From Pseudomonas putida (GTDB lineage: Bacteria > Pseudomonadota > Gammaproteobacteria > Pseudomonadales > Pseudomonadaceae), in NCBI RefSeq assembly GCF_030159595.1, contig NZ_BSKJ01000008.1, positions 62,001 through 126,000 of the forward strand: 64,000 nucleotides of DNA. Direction: 5' to 3'. Below the pieces are notes generated by a model that was not told the DNA's origin, searched no databases, and saw only the letters and a list, made by a program, of their open reading frames with translations. Made by a program: the position numbers and the translations under genes. Positions 23,850-32,491 of the stretch are shown here, one piece after another. How positions within the stretch are numbered: position 1 is the first letter of the stretch; each line of letters starts with the position of its first letter.

Positions 23850-26173
23850 CACTTCTTCTTCAACTGCTTGGCGTTGGCAAACAGGGAGGCCATGGCGTTG
23901 TTGGCCGGTGCGGCAGTGGCCGTTTCACGCGGGCGTGGGGCCTGCTGCTGACGGTTGCCGCCATTACCACGGTTGCCGCCGCGGTTGCCTTCGACCTTCT
24001 CGCCCGGGGTGTCGCTCATGCGCATGGACAGGCCGACGCGCTTGCGCGGGATGTCCACTTCCATGACCTTGACCTTGACCACGTCGCCGGCCTTGACCGC
24101 TTCACGCGGGTCTTTGATGAACTTCTCCGACAATGCCGAGATGTGCACCAGACCGTCCTGGTGCACGCCGATGTCGACGAAGGCACCGAAGTTGGTGACG
24201 TTGGTCACCACGCCTTCCAGGATCATGCCGGGTTCCAGGTCCTTGAGGTCTTCGACGCCGTCCTGGAAGGTGGCGGTCTTGAACTCGGGGCGTGGGTCGC
24301 GGCCAGGCTTGTCCAGCTCTTGAAGGATATCGGTGACGGTCGGCAGGCCGAAGGACTCGTCGGTGAACTTCTTTGGGTCCAGGCGCTTGAGGAAGCTGCT
24401 GTCGCCAATCAGCGAGCGGATGTCGCGATCGGTGTCGGCAGCAATGCGTTGCACCAGCGGGTAGGCCTCGGGGTGCACTGCGGAGGCGTCCAGCGGGTTG
24501 TCGCCGTTCATCACGCGCAGGAAGCCCGCGGCCTGTTCGAAGGTTTTTTCACCCAGGCGGCTGACCTTTTTGAGTGCCGCACGGGTGGCGAACGGGCCGT
24601 TGGCATCGCGGTGGGCGACGATGTTCTGTGCCAGCGTAGCGTTGAGGCCAGAGATGCGGGTCAGCAGCGCCACCGAGGCGGTGTTCACGTCCACGCCTAC
24701 GGCGTTCACGCAGTCCTCGACCACGGCGTCCAGGCCACGCGCCAGTTTCAGCTGGGACACATCGTGCTGATACTGGCCGACACCGATGGATTTCGGGTCG
24801 ATTTTCACCAACTCCGCCAGCGGGTCCTGCAGGCGGCGGGCAATCGACACGGCGCCACGGATCGATACGTCGAGGTCCGGGAACTCGCGGGCGGCCAGTT
24901 CCGAGGCCGAGTACACCGAGGCACCGGCTTCGGAGACCATGATTTTGGTGATTTTCAGCGCTGGATATTTTTTGACCAGCTCAGCTACCAGCTTGTCGCT
25001 TTCGCGGCTGGCGGTACCGTTGCCGATGGCGACCAGTTCCACCGAGTGCTTGGCGCACAGGGCGGCCATGATGGAAATAGTGCGGTCCCAGTCATTTTTT
25101 GGCGCGTGCGGGTAGACCGTGGTGTAGTCCAGCAGCTTGCCAGTGGCGTCGACCACGGCGATCTTGCACCCGGTGCGCAGCCCCGGGTCGAAGCCCAGGG
25201 TGGCGCGCGGGCCGGCCGGAGCGGCCAGCAGCAGGTCGTGCAGGTTGTGGGCGAACACGTTGATCGCCTCGCCCTCGGCGTTGTCGCGCAACTCGCCGAA
25301 CAGGTCGGTTTCCAGGTGGGTGTAGAGCTTGACCTTCCAGGTCCAGCGCACCACCTCGCCCAGCCACTTGTCGGCCGGGCGGCTGCGGTTTTCAACGCCG
25401 ACGTGGTTGCCGATCATCACCTCGCACGGGTGCAGGGTGCCAGGCAGTTCTTCGCCCACTTTCAGCGAGGCGCTCAGCACACCTTCGTTGCGCCCGCGGA
25501 AGATTGCCAGGGCGCGGTGCGACGGGGCATTGCGCAGCAGTTCGTCGTGGGCGAAGTAGTCGCGGAACTTGGCGCCTTCTTCTTCCTTGCCCGCTACCAC
25601 GCGGGCGCTGAGCACCGCTTCCTGCTTGAGGTAGTTGCGCAGTTTGTCGAGCAGGGCAGCGTCTTCGGCGAAGCGCTCCATGAGGATGTACTTGGCGCCT
25701 TCCAGCGCAGCCTTGACGTCGGCCACGCCTTTTTCGGCGTTGACGAAGCGTGCGGCTTCGCTCTCCGGGGCCAGGGTCGGGTCGTTGAACAGGCCGTCGG
25801 CCAGCTCGCCAAGGCCAGCTTCCAGGGCGATCTGGCCCTTGGTGCGGCGCTTCTGCTTGTACGGCAGGTACAGGTCTTCAAGGCGGGTCTTGGTGTCGGC
25901 CAGCTTGATTTCGCGGGCCAGTTCCGGGGTCAGCTTGCCTTGTTCCTCGATGCTGGACAGGATGCTGACGCGGCGCTCGTCGAGTTCGCGCAGGTAGCGC
26001 AGGCGCTCTTCCAGATGGCGCAGCTGGGTGTCGTCCAGGCTACCGGTCACTTCCTTGCGGTAACGCGCGATGAAGGGCACGGTCGAGCCTTCGTCCAACA
26101 GGCCCACGGCCGCCTCGACCTGCTGGGGGCGTACGCCCAGTTCCTCGGCGATACGGCTGTTGATGCTGTCCAT
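23849..26173 (-). CDS. tex: Tex, S1-domain RNA-binding transcription accessory protein
   Basis: 774 residues from the ATG at 26173 (MDSINSRIAEELGVRPQQVEAAV); the upstream in-frame extension crosses a non-coding region. Domains in order: helical N-terminal Tex domain, YqgF/RuvC-like domain around 320-450 (LGFDPGLRTGCKIAVVD), helix-hairpin-helix segments around 490-560 (NTASVALLTRISGLNATLAQNIVAHRD), and an S1 domain around 650-725 (GMILEGVVTNVTNFGAFVDIGVHQDGLVHIS). Tail is Gly/Asn/Arg-rich and Lys-terminated. Cytoplasmic, nucleic-acid binding, implicated in expression and transcription quality control. Divergent from ompR. Confidence 0.96.
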   Translation of the reverse strand: MDSINSRIAEELGVRPQQVEAAVGLLDEGSTVPFIARYRKEVTGSLDDTQLRHLEERLRYLRELDERRVSILSSIEEQGKLTPELAREIKLADTKTRLEDLYLPYKQKRRTKGQIALEAGLGELADGLFNDPTLAPESEAARFVNAEKGVADVKAALEGAKYILMERFAEDAALLDKLRNYLKQEAVLSARVVAGKEEEGAKFRDYFAHDELLRNAPSHRALAIFRGRNEGVLSASLKVGEELPGTLHPCEVMIGNHVGVENRSRPADKWLGEVVRWTWKVKLYTHLETDLFGELRDNAEGEAINVFAHNLHDLLLAAPAGPRATLGFDPGLRTGCKIAVVDATGKLLDYTTVYPHAPKNDWDRTISIMAALCAKHSVELVAIGNGTASRESDKLVAELVKKYPALKITKIMVSEAGASVYSASELAAREFPDLDVSIRGAVSIARRLQDPLAELVKIDPKSIGVGQYQHDVSQLKLARGLDAVVEDCVNAVGVDVNTASVALLTRISGLNATLAQNIVAHRDANGPFATRAALKKVSRLGEKTFEQAAGFLRVMNGDNPLDASAVHPEAYPLVQRIAADTDRDIRSLIGDSSFLKRLDPKKFTDESFGLPTVTDILQELDKPGRDPRPEFKTATFQDGVEDLKDLEPGMILEGVVTNVTNFGAFVDIGVHQDGLVHISALSEKFIKDPREAVKAGDVVKVKVMEVDIPRKRVGLSMRMSDTPGEKVEGNRGGNRGNGGNRQQQAPRPRETATAAPANNAMASLFANAKQLKKK

Positions 26174-26390
26174 GTAAACCACCTGACATTTGTGAATACG
26201 GGGGTCGCCTGTGGGCTTTTCGCTCGGCGGCGCTGGATGAAAGCCGCGCATTATACCCATCGCAAACGGCTTGCGGTGATGGCGCCCGGCCAGCCGGAAC
26301 TGGCGCCCGGGGAAAAATCTGCTAACAATGCTCACGCAACGTGCAGCAATGGCTACGCCATAATGCGCGGCGATATCAGAGGAGTTATTC

Positions 26391-27131
26391 ATGACCGGCA
26401 CGCCAAACACCGCTGAAGGTGACAAGATTCTCATCGTCGACGACGATCCTGGGCTGAGCAGCCTGCTGGAACGTTTCTTCACCAGTAAGGGCTACCGTGC
26501 CCGCGCGGTGCCCAACACCGAGCAGATGGACCGCCTGCTGCAGCGCGAGGTGTTCAACCTGGTGGTGCTCGACCTGATGCTGCCGGGCGAAGATGGCCTG
26601 TCCGCGTGCAAGCGCCTGCGCCAGCAGAACAACCAGATCCCGATCATCATGCTCACTGCAAAAGGCGATGAGCTGAGCCGTATCAAGGGCCTGGAGCTGG
26701 GCGCCGACGACTACCTGGGCAAACCGTTCAACCCGGACGAGCTGATGGCGCGCGTCAAGGCCGTGCTGCGTCGACAGGCGCCTGCTGTACCGGGAGCCCC
26801 AGGCAGCGAGGACGAGTCGGTCACCTTCGGCGACTACGAGCTGTCGCTGGCCACCCGCGAACTCAAGCGTGGTGACGAAGTGCACATGCTCACCACCGGC
26901 GAGTTCGCCGTGCTCAAGGCCTTGGTGATGCACGCCCGCGAACCGCTGACCCGCGACAAGCTGATGAACCTGGCCCGTGGTCGCGAGTGGGATGCACTGG
27001 AGCGCTCCATCGATGTGCAGATCTCGCGCCTGCGCCGCATGATCGAGCCGGACCCGTCCAAACCGCGTTACATCCAGACCGTGTGGGGCGTGGGCTACGT
27101 GTTCGTGCCAGACGGAAACGCGGGTAAATGA
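26391..27131 (+). CDS. ompR: response regulator OmpR
   Basis: 246 residues. Receiver domain at 11-130 with acidic pocket D17-D19 and phosphoacceptor D61 in VVLDLMLPGEDG, conserved Lys in YLGKPFNPDEL, then a winged-helix DNA-binding domain (VTFGDYELSLATRELKRGDEVHMLTTGEFAVLKALVMHAREPLTRDKLMNLARGREWDALERSIDVQISRLRRMIEPDP). It forms an operon with envZ, which starts 13 bases after its stop. Controls porin and envelope genes in response to osmotic state. A CATAAT box lies at 26359-26364, possibly its -10. Confidence 0.94.
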   Translation: MTGTPNTAEGDKILIVDDDPGLSSLLERFFTSKGYRARAVPNTEQMDRLLQREVFNLVVLDLMLPGEDGLSACKRLRQQNNQIPIIMLTAKGDELSRIKGLELGADDYLGKPFNPDELMARVKAVLRRQAPAVPGAPGSEDESVTFGDYELSLATRELKRGDEVHMLTTGEFAVLKALVMHAREPLTRDKLMNLARGREWDALERSIDVQISRLRRMIEPDPSKPRYIQTVWGVGYVFVPDGNAGK

Positions 27132-27144
27132 TGCCTCGTCGTCC

Positions 27145-28458
27145 ATGAAGACACCGCTCTGGTTTCCGCAGAGTTTCTTCGCCCGCACCCTGTGGCTGGT
27201 GTTGATTGTCGTCCTGTTCAGCAAGGCCTTGACCCTGGTCTACCTGTTGATGAACGAGGACGTGCTGGTCGACCGTCAGTACAGCCACGGCGTGGCGCTG
27301 ACCTTGCGCGCCTATTGGGCTGCCGACGAAGAAAATCGCGACAAGATTGCCGAGGCGGCAGGCCTTATCCGCGTCACCGGCTCGGGTGTGCCCGAGGGTG
27401 AGCAGCACTGGCCCTACAGCGAAATCTACCAACGGCAGATGCAGGCGGAGCTGGGCGAAGACACCGAGGTGCGGCTGCGCATTCATGCGCCACCGGCGTT
27501 GTGGGTCAATGCGCCAAGCCTGGGCCCCGGCTGGCTGAAAGTGCCGCTGTACCCGCACCCGCTACGCGGGCAGAAAATCTGGAACGTGCTGGGTTGGTTC
27601 CTGGCCATTGGCCTGTTGTCCACAGCCTCGGCATGGATATTCGTGCGCCAGTTGAACCAGCCGCTCAAGCGCCTGGTGTTCGCCGCTCGCCAGCTGGGCC
27701 AGGGGCGCAGCGTGCGCCTGCCGATCAGCGATACGCCCAGCGAGATGACCGAGGTGTACAAGGCGTTCAACCAGATGGCCGAGGATGTCGAGCAGGCCGG
27801 GCGTGAGCGCGAGCTGATGCTGGCCGGGGTGTCCCATGACCTGCGCACACCGCTGACCCGCCTGCGTCTGTCGCTGTCATTGCTGAACAGCGACAGCGAT
27901 TTGAGTGACGACATGGTCCGCGATATCGAAGACATGGACGCGATCCTCGATCAGTTCCTCGCCTTTATCCGTGACGGGCGGGATGAGCCGCTGGAGGAGG
28001 TCGACCTGGCTGACCTGGTGCGCGAAGTGGTGGCGCCGTACAACCAGCCGGAAGAACGTGTGCGCCTGTGCCTGGAACCGATCCCGCCGTTCCCGCTGCG
28101 TCGGGTGTCGCTCAAGCGCATGCTGGGCAACCTGATTGGCAACGCCCTGCACCATGCTGGCAAAGGGGTCGAGGTGGCCGCCTATGTGTCGGGTGACGAG
28201 AGCGCACCCTATGTGGTGCTGAGCGTGCTTGACCGTGGCACCGGCATCGACGAGTCGGAGTTGGAGACCATCTTCAACCCGTTCATTCGTGGTGACCGGG
28301 CGCGGGGTGGCAAGGGCACCGGGTTGGGGCTGGCGATCGTCAAGCGCATCGCGGCCCAGCATGGCGGGAATGTGGAGCTGCGTAACCGGTCTGGCGGTGG
28401 GATCGAGGCGCGGGTGCGGTTGCCGTTGGGGCTGTTGTTACCTCGGAATGCTGTGTGA
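27145..28458 (+). CDS. envZ: osmosensing histidine kinase EnvZ
   Basis: 437 residues, inner membrane. TM1 spans about 13-36 and TM2 about 146-167, flanking a short periplasmic domain; then HAMP, H-box with H231 in AGVSHDLRTPLTRLRL, N-box in KRMLGNLIGNALHHAG, and G-boxes VLDRGTGIDESELE and GGKGTGLGLAIVKRI. It phosphorylates and dephosphorylates OmpR. Start MKTPLWFPQSFFARTLWLV is 13 bases past ompR, with no strong ribosome site, so translational coupling is likely. Confidence 0.94.
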   Translation: MKTPLWFPQSFFARTLWLVLIVVLFSKALTLVYLLMNEDVLVDRQYSHGVALTLRAYWAADEENRDKIAEAAGLIRVTGSGVPEGEQHWPYSEIYQRQMQAELGEDTEVRLRIHAPPALWVNAPSLGPGWLKVPLYPHPLRGQKIWNVLGWFLAIGLLSTASAWIFVRQLNQPLKRLVFAARQLGQGRSVRLPISDTPSEMTEVYKAFNQMAEDVEQAGRERELMLAGVSHDLRTPLTRLRLSLSLLNSDSDLSDDMVRDIEDMDAILDQFLAFIRDGRDEPLEEVDLADLVREVVAPYNQPEERVRLCLEPIPPFPLRRVSLKRMLGNLIGNALHHAGKGVEVAAYVSGDESAPYVVLSVLDRGTGIDESELETIFNPFIRGDRARGGKGTGLGLAIVKRIAAQHGGNVELRNRSGGGIEARVRLPLGLLLPRNAV

Positions 28459-28463
28459 AATTT

Positions 28464-28567
28464 GCCGGCCTCTTCGCGGCTAAAGCCGCTCCCACAGGTA
28501 CTGCACAGGCCTGAGGGCTGTGGTAATCCTGTAGGAGCGGGTTTACCCGCGAAGAGGCCGGTACAGG
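28464..28567. repeat. REP pair between envZ and rimK
   Basis: Inverted REP units at 28464-28499 and 28528-28567; the first has a diverged core (GCGGCTAAAGCCGC). Lies between convergent envZ and rimK. Confidence 0.82.
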
Positions 28568-28573
28568 CTTACA

Positions 28574-29479
28574 TCAGCCTTTACCCTTGGTCCGGGTCTG
28601 ATTCGGCCCGCCGTTCTTCTCAAGGTGTTCGATGATCATCCCGGCCACGTTCTTGCCGGTGGTCACTTCAATCCCCTCCAGCCCCGGCGATGAGTTCACC
28701 TCCATCACCAGCGGCCCATGGTTGGAGCGCAGGATATCCACACCCGCCACACTCAATCCCATCACCTTGGCCGCACGAATCGCGGTAATCCGCTCCTCAG
28801 GGGTGATCTTGATCAGGCTGGCGACGCCCCCCCGGTGCAGGTTGGAGCGGAACTCGCCCGGCTTGGCCTGGCGCTTCATAGAGGCAATCACCTTGTCTCC
28901 CACCACGAAGCAGCGGATGTCGGCGCCGCCAGCCTCCTTGATGTATTCCTGAACCATGATGTTCTGCTTCAGGCCCATGAACGCCTCGATCACCGACTCG
29001 GCCGCCTGGGTGGTTTCGCACAGCACCACGCCGATGCCTTGGGTGCCTTCCAGCACTTTGATCACGAGCGGGGCGCCATTGACCATCTGGATCAGGTCGG
29101 GAATATCGTCCGGCGAATGGGCGAAGCCGGTGATTGGGAGGCCGATGCCGCGTCGTGACAGCAGTTGCAACGAGCGCAGTTTGTCGCGGGAGCGGGCAAT
29201 GGCCACCGACTCGTTGAGCGGATACACACCCATCATCTCGAACTGGCGCAGGACTGCGCAGCCGTAGAAGGTGACCGAGGCACCGATACGCGGGATGACC
29301 GCGTCGAAACCTTCCAGTGGCTTGCCGCGGTAGTGGATCTGCGGCTTGTGGCTGGCAATGTTCATGTAGGCCCGCAGGGTATCGATCACCACCATTTCGT
29401 GACCACGCTGGGTACCGGCTTCAACCAGGCGGCGGGTGGAATACAGACGCGGATTGCGCGACAGCACAGCGATCTTCAT
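28574..29479 (-). CDS. rimK: ribosomal protein S6 glutamate ligase RimK
   Basis: 301 residues from the ATG at 29479 (MKIAVLSRNPRLYSTRRLVEAG); the longer open frame upstream is a shadow of the protease gene. ATP-grasp ligase that adds glutamates to the C-terminus of S6 and changes the proteome. Motifs: APLVIKVLEGTQGIGVVLCET, ADIRCFVVGDKVIASMKRQA, and MEVNSSPGLEGIEVTTGKNVAGMIIEHLEKN carrying the metal-binding Glu/Asn. The ATG overlaps the stop of the upstream RimB-like gene in ATGA. Confidence 0.95.
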   Translation of the reverse strand: MKIAVLSRNPRLYSTRRLVEAGTQRGHEMVVIDTLRAYMNIASHKPQIHYRGKPLEGFDAVIPRIGASVTFYGCAVLRQFEMMGVYPLNESVAIARSRDKLRSLQLLSRRGIGLPITGFAHSPDDIPDLIQMVNGAPLVIKVLEGTQGIGVVLCETTQAAESVIEAFMGLKQNIMVQEYIKEAGGADIRCFVVGDKVIASMKRQAKPGEFRSNLHRGGVASLIKITPEERITAIRAAKVMGLSVAGVDILRSNHGPLVMEVNSSPGLEGIEVTTGKNVAGMIIEHLEKNGGPNQTRTKGKG

Positions 29480-30015
29480 GCAGCACCTGTGGCAGGAGAA
29501 AGAGTGGCCGGAAAGGCCGGTTTGTCTTGTACATATTTCAGACCAGGGTTTACCACCAACTGGCCGTGGATCAGGGCCTTGGAGCCAAGCAACAGGCGGT
29601 AGCGCATGTTCTTGCGGCAGGCCAGGGTGAATTCCACCTCCCATACACCATCGCCCAGCGCCAGTGACGTGCGGATGACATAACGGGTCTGGGCCTGGCC
29701 GTTGGAGCTCTTGATGGTTTTCATGGTCACCAGCGGTGCCTCGCATCGGCGGTGACGCAACTGCACCACCGAGCCCAGGTGTGCGGTGAAGCGGACCCAC
29801 GGCTGGCCGTCGCGTTCGAACGGTTCCACCTCGGTAGCATGCAGGCTGGAGGTGCTGGCGCCGGTGTCGATCTTGGCGCGCAGCCCTGCCACGCCAAGGT
29901 CGGGCAGGGCGATCCACTCACGCAGGCCGATCACTGTCAAATGGTCAAATGTCTTCACGAAGCGCACCCTGCGAATGAGGTGGTGAACTGTAAGCACGGC
30001 GGGGATTTTTTGCAT
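29476..30015 (-). CDS. RimB-like retropepsin-fold (ATP-dependent zinc protease family) protein
   Basis: 179 residues if begun at the ATG at 30015 (MQKIPAVLTVHHLIRR); a GTG at 29958 (VKTFDHLTVIGLREW) would give 160 and may be the true start, since neither has a strong ribosome site. The family name in databases is zinc protease, but the visible catalytic-like motif is IDTGASTSSLHA, a retropepsin-type DTGA. In P. fluorescens a related protein, RimB, modulates RimK. The four-base overlap with rimK supports that link. Confidence 0.82.
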   Translation of the reverse strand: MQKIPAVLTVHHLIRRVRFVKTFDHLTVIGLREWIALPDLGVAGLRAKIDTGASTSSLHATEVEPFERDGQPWVRFTAHLGSVVQLRHRRCEAPLVTMKTIKSSNGQAQTRYVIRTSLALGDGVWEVEFTLACRKNMRYRLLLGSKALIHGQLVVNPGLKYVQDKPAFPATLSPATGAA

Positions 30016-30067
30016 CCGCTGGTTACGGTAGTACAGTTCGATGAAACACAGTATTCGAGGTAACGGG

Positions 30068-30469
<402 letters not shown>

Positions 30470-30473
30470 ACGG

Positions 30474-30490
30474 GGCCGCTTTGCGGCCCG
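30474..30490. terminator. hairpin between hslR and the PAP2 gene
   Basis: GGGCCG-ctttg-CGGCCC stem right after the hslR stop, without a T run. The following GCAGCAGCCCC resembles a decayed REP end. Probably serves both convergent genes. Confidence 0.4.
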
Positions 30491-30509
30491 TCGCAGCAGC
30501 CCCAAGGAT

Positions 30510-31304
30510 CTAGCGGACTACCGCCAACCGCCCGACCAACGGTAACCTGGCTGCGATCGTGAACAACGGCGCCGTCCACCGCATCAATGCCGCGCTCCCT
30601 TTGGCCGCCAGCGGCGTGTAATAGCTCCAGCCCAACGCCAGCACCGCCATCAGCAACCCGCCGATGTAATCATCCTGCCCCCAGTGGGCACCGGCCACCA
30701 GGCGCGGCAGCATGAACAGCACCGCCAGCCCCCAGATCACCAGGTACTGCACCAAGCGGCGGCTGAACACGCTCATGAACAGCGCCCAGATCAGCAACAC
30801 CGAGGCGTGATCCCCCGGGAAACTCTTGCTGGAACGGTCTTTCAGCTCCCAGGCCGCCTCCAGGTTCGGGTAGTAGTCACTGAGGTGGACGACGTCGTCA
30901 AACATCATCGACGGGCTCTTGTGTTGCCACCCGGCTGCATCCACCCACTTGGAAAACAGCGCGCGAATCACCACTAAGAGGAGTAGCGTGACCAGAAAGC
31001 CGAAAAACGCCTGACGAACCTGGGTTGCCTTGAACACCCAGTCGCCACGGATAAGGGCTGCGAGAAGGATCAGGCCGACAACAATGTCGAACGGGCGCAG
31101 GCTGCCGACTGTCCAGATGTAGCGCCAGGTGGTGTTGTCGGCCAGCGGCGTATTCAGGCTGTGGAACAGCCACTCGTCGAAAGTCAGGCACAAGATCTGG
31201 CCAATAGGCCATAACCAGAAACACAGTAATGCGATGGGTAGCAGCGTGCAGGCTGCCAACGGGCCCCATGACCACCTTGCTTGGAACAGTGGTCGATTGT
31301 CCAT
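30510..31304 (-). CDS. PAP2-family membrane phosphatase
   Basis: 264 residues, inner membrane with about six hydrophobic segments. Phosphatase motifs: KDRSSKSFPGDHAS (P2, SGDH-type) and PRLVAGAHWGQDDYIGG (P3, RxxxxxHxxxD). The ATG at 31304 has GAGGTA upstream. Family members dephosphorylate lipid phosphates such as undecaprenyl pyrophosphate or phosphatidylglycerol phosphate, or lipid A-related substrates. Divergent from hslO with a 108-base gap for both promoters. Specificity cannot be fixed. Confidence 0.87.
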   Translation of the reverse strand: MDNRPLFQARWSWGPLAACTLLPIALLCFWLWPIGQILCLTFDEWLFHSLNTPLADNTTWRYIWTVGSLRPFDIVVGLILLAALIRGDWVFKATQVRQAFFGFLVTLLLLVVIRALFSKWVDAAGWQHKSPSMMFDDVVHLSDYYPNLEAAWELKDRSSKSFPGDHASVLLIWALFMSVFSRRLVQYLVIWGLAVLFMLPRLVAGAHWGQDDYIGGLLMAVLALGWSYYTPLAAKGSAALMRWTAPLFTIAARLPLVGRLAVVR

Positions 31305-31412
31305 AAAATACCTCGATCTACAGCAGTGAATGAGCGCCTTGCGGGCGCTCTACGACGGGTTTTTCAAAGCCCGGTAATTATTTTGTCATCATTTTCAGAT
31401 AGCCAGACAACC

Positions 31413-32312
31413 ATGAGCGACTTGCCAGATACAGATTTCACTCAACGTTTCATCTTCGACGAGCGCGATGTGCGCGGCGAGTGGGTGTCTCTCGACGACA
31501 GCTACGCGGCGGTGCTGGCGCGTCATGAGTACCCTCAACCGGTCAAGGCATTGCTCGGCGAACTGATGGCCGCCACCGCCTTGCTGGTAGGGGCGTTGAA
31601 GTTCGATGGCCTCCTGATTCTGCAGGCGCGTTCCGCAGGGCCGATTCCGCTGCTGATGGTGGAATGTTCCGGTGACCGCGAGATCCGGGGCATGGCTCGC
31701 TACGAAGCAGACCAGATCCCGGCAGATGCCAGCCTGTCGCAGTTGATGCCCGACGGCCATCTGACCCTGACCATCGATCCGGTCAAGGGCCAGCGTTACC
31801 AGGGCACCGTGGACCTTGATGGCGCCAACCTGTCGGAGTGTTTCACCAACTACTTCGTCCAGTCGCAACAGCTCAATACCCGTTTCTGGCTCAACGCCGA
31901 AGGTGGTAAAGCCCGGGGCCTGCTGCTGCAGCAACTGCCGCGTGATCGCCAGCCAGACGACGAAGAGCGCGAAGACAGCTGGCAACATGTGATCGCCCTG
32001 GCCAAGACCCTCAAGCCTGAAGAATGGGCGGAAGACAACGAAACCCTGCTGCACCGCCTGTACCACGAAGATGCCGTGCGCCTGTTCGATATCCAGCCGC
32101 TGCGCTTCAATTGCAGCTGCTCGCGCGAACGCTCCGGCAATGCACTGGTCAGCCTGGGCGAACACGATGCCAAGGCCTTGGTGGAAGAATGCGGCGGGAC
32201 GGTGGAGATCGATTGCCAGTTCTGCAACGAGCGCTATTTCTTCGATGCCAGCGATGTGGCGCAACTGTTTGCCGGTGGTGGTACTGACGCAGCCTCAGAA
32301 ACTCGCCACTGA
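31413..32312 (+). CDS. hslO: redox-regulated chaperone Hsp33
   Basis: 299 residues from MSDLPDTDFTQRFIFDERDVRG; the in-frame extension upstream overlaps the divergent promoter region and is rejected. Hsp33 is activated by oxidative unfolding. The zinc-binding redox switch is near the C-terminus: CSC in FNCSCSRERSG and CQFC in EIDCQFCNERYFF. The stop codon TGA is inside a Cra-like palindrome at 32310-32321. Confidence 0.95.
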   Translation: MSDLPDTDFTQRFIFDERDVRGEWVSLDDSYAAVLARHEYPQPVKALLGELMAATALLVGALKFDGLLILQARSAGPIPLLMVECSGDREIRGMARYEADQIPADASLSQLMPDGHLTLTIDPVKGQRYQGTVDLDGANLSECFTNYFVQSQQLNTRFWLNAEGGKARGLLLQQLPRDRQPDDEEREDSWQHVIALAKTLKPEEWAEDNETLLHRLYHEDAVRLFDIQPLRFNCSCSRERSGNALVSLGEHDAKALVEECGGTVEIDCQFCNERYFFDASDVAQLFAGGGTDAASETRH

Positions 32313-32321
32313 AACGTTTAA
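32310..32321. promoter_or_regulatory. Cra (FruR)-like operator upstream of pckA
   Basis: TGAAACGTTTAA is the exact reverse complement of TTAAACGTTTCA, the operator I recall for P. putida Cra. It starts on the hslO stop codon, 171 bases before pckA. Its function is not shown by sequence alone. Confidence 0.5.
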
Positions 32322-32333
32322 TCGCAGGATAAT

Positions 32334-32388
32334 CTCCTGTCGAATTGCGCAAAAGCGCAGTTCTGACAGGAGGGGCCTACTTTTTTTG
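32334..32388 (+). terminator. long hairpin plus T run, probable hslO terminator
   Basis: Arms CTCCTGTC and GACAGGAG enclose a second stem (TGCGC-AAAA-GCGCA with flanking GAAT/GTTC pairs), giving about 17 pairs with one bulge at 32334-32372. Seven T residues follow after eight bases (32381-32387). Confidence 0.55.
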
Positions 32389-32447
32389 GGCGTTTCTGGC
32401 ATAATCCGGCCACTTTTTTCGCTGTAGTAGTTTTTTCAAGACAACTA

Positions 32448-32459
32448 CAAAACGTTTGG
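32448..32459. promoter_or_regulatory. second AAACGTTT palindrome in the pckA leader
   Basis: CAAAACGTTTGG, with the AAACGTTT core shared with 32312-32319, lies 33 bases before the pckA start. A CATAAT -10-like box at 32400-32405 lies between the two palindromes. Confidence 0.4.
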
Positions 32460-32491
32460 AGCACTCGGCCTCGGGCCGGATGGGGTATCTC

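Noticed and set aside
23837..26416. 859-residue plus-strand frame opposite tex
   Set aside because: The minus-strand Tex protein has all expected domains; the plus frame is a composition artefact.
28574..29917. 447-residue version of RimK
   Set aside because: The first 146 residues are a shadow of the overlapping RimB-like gene; RimK homology begins at MKIAVLSRNP.
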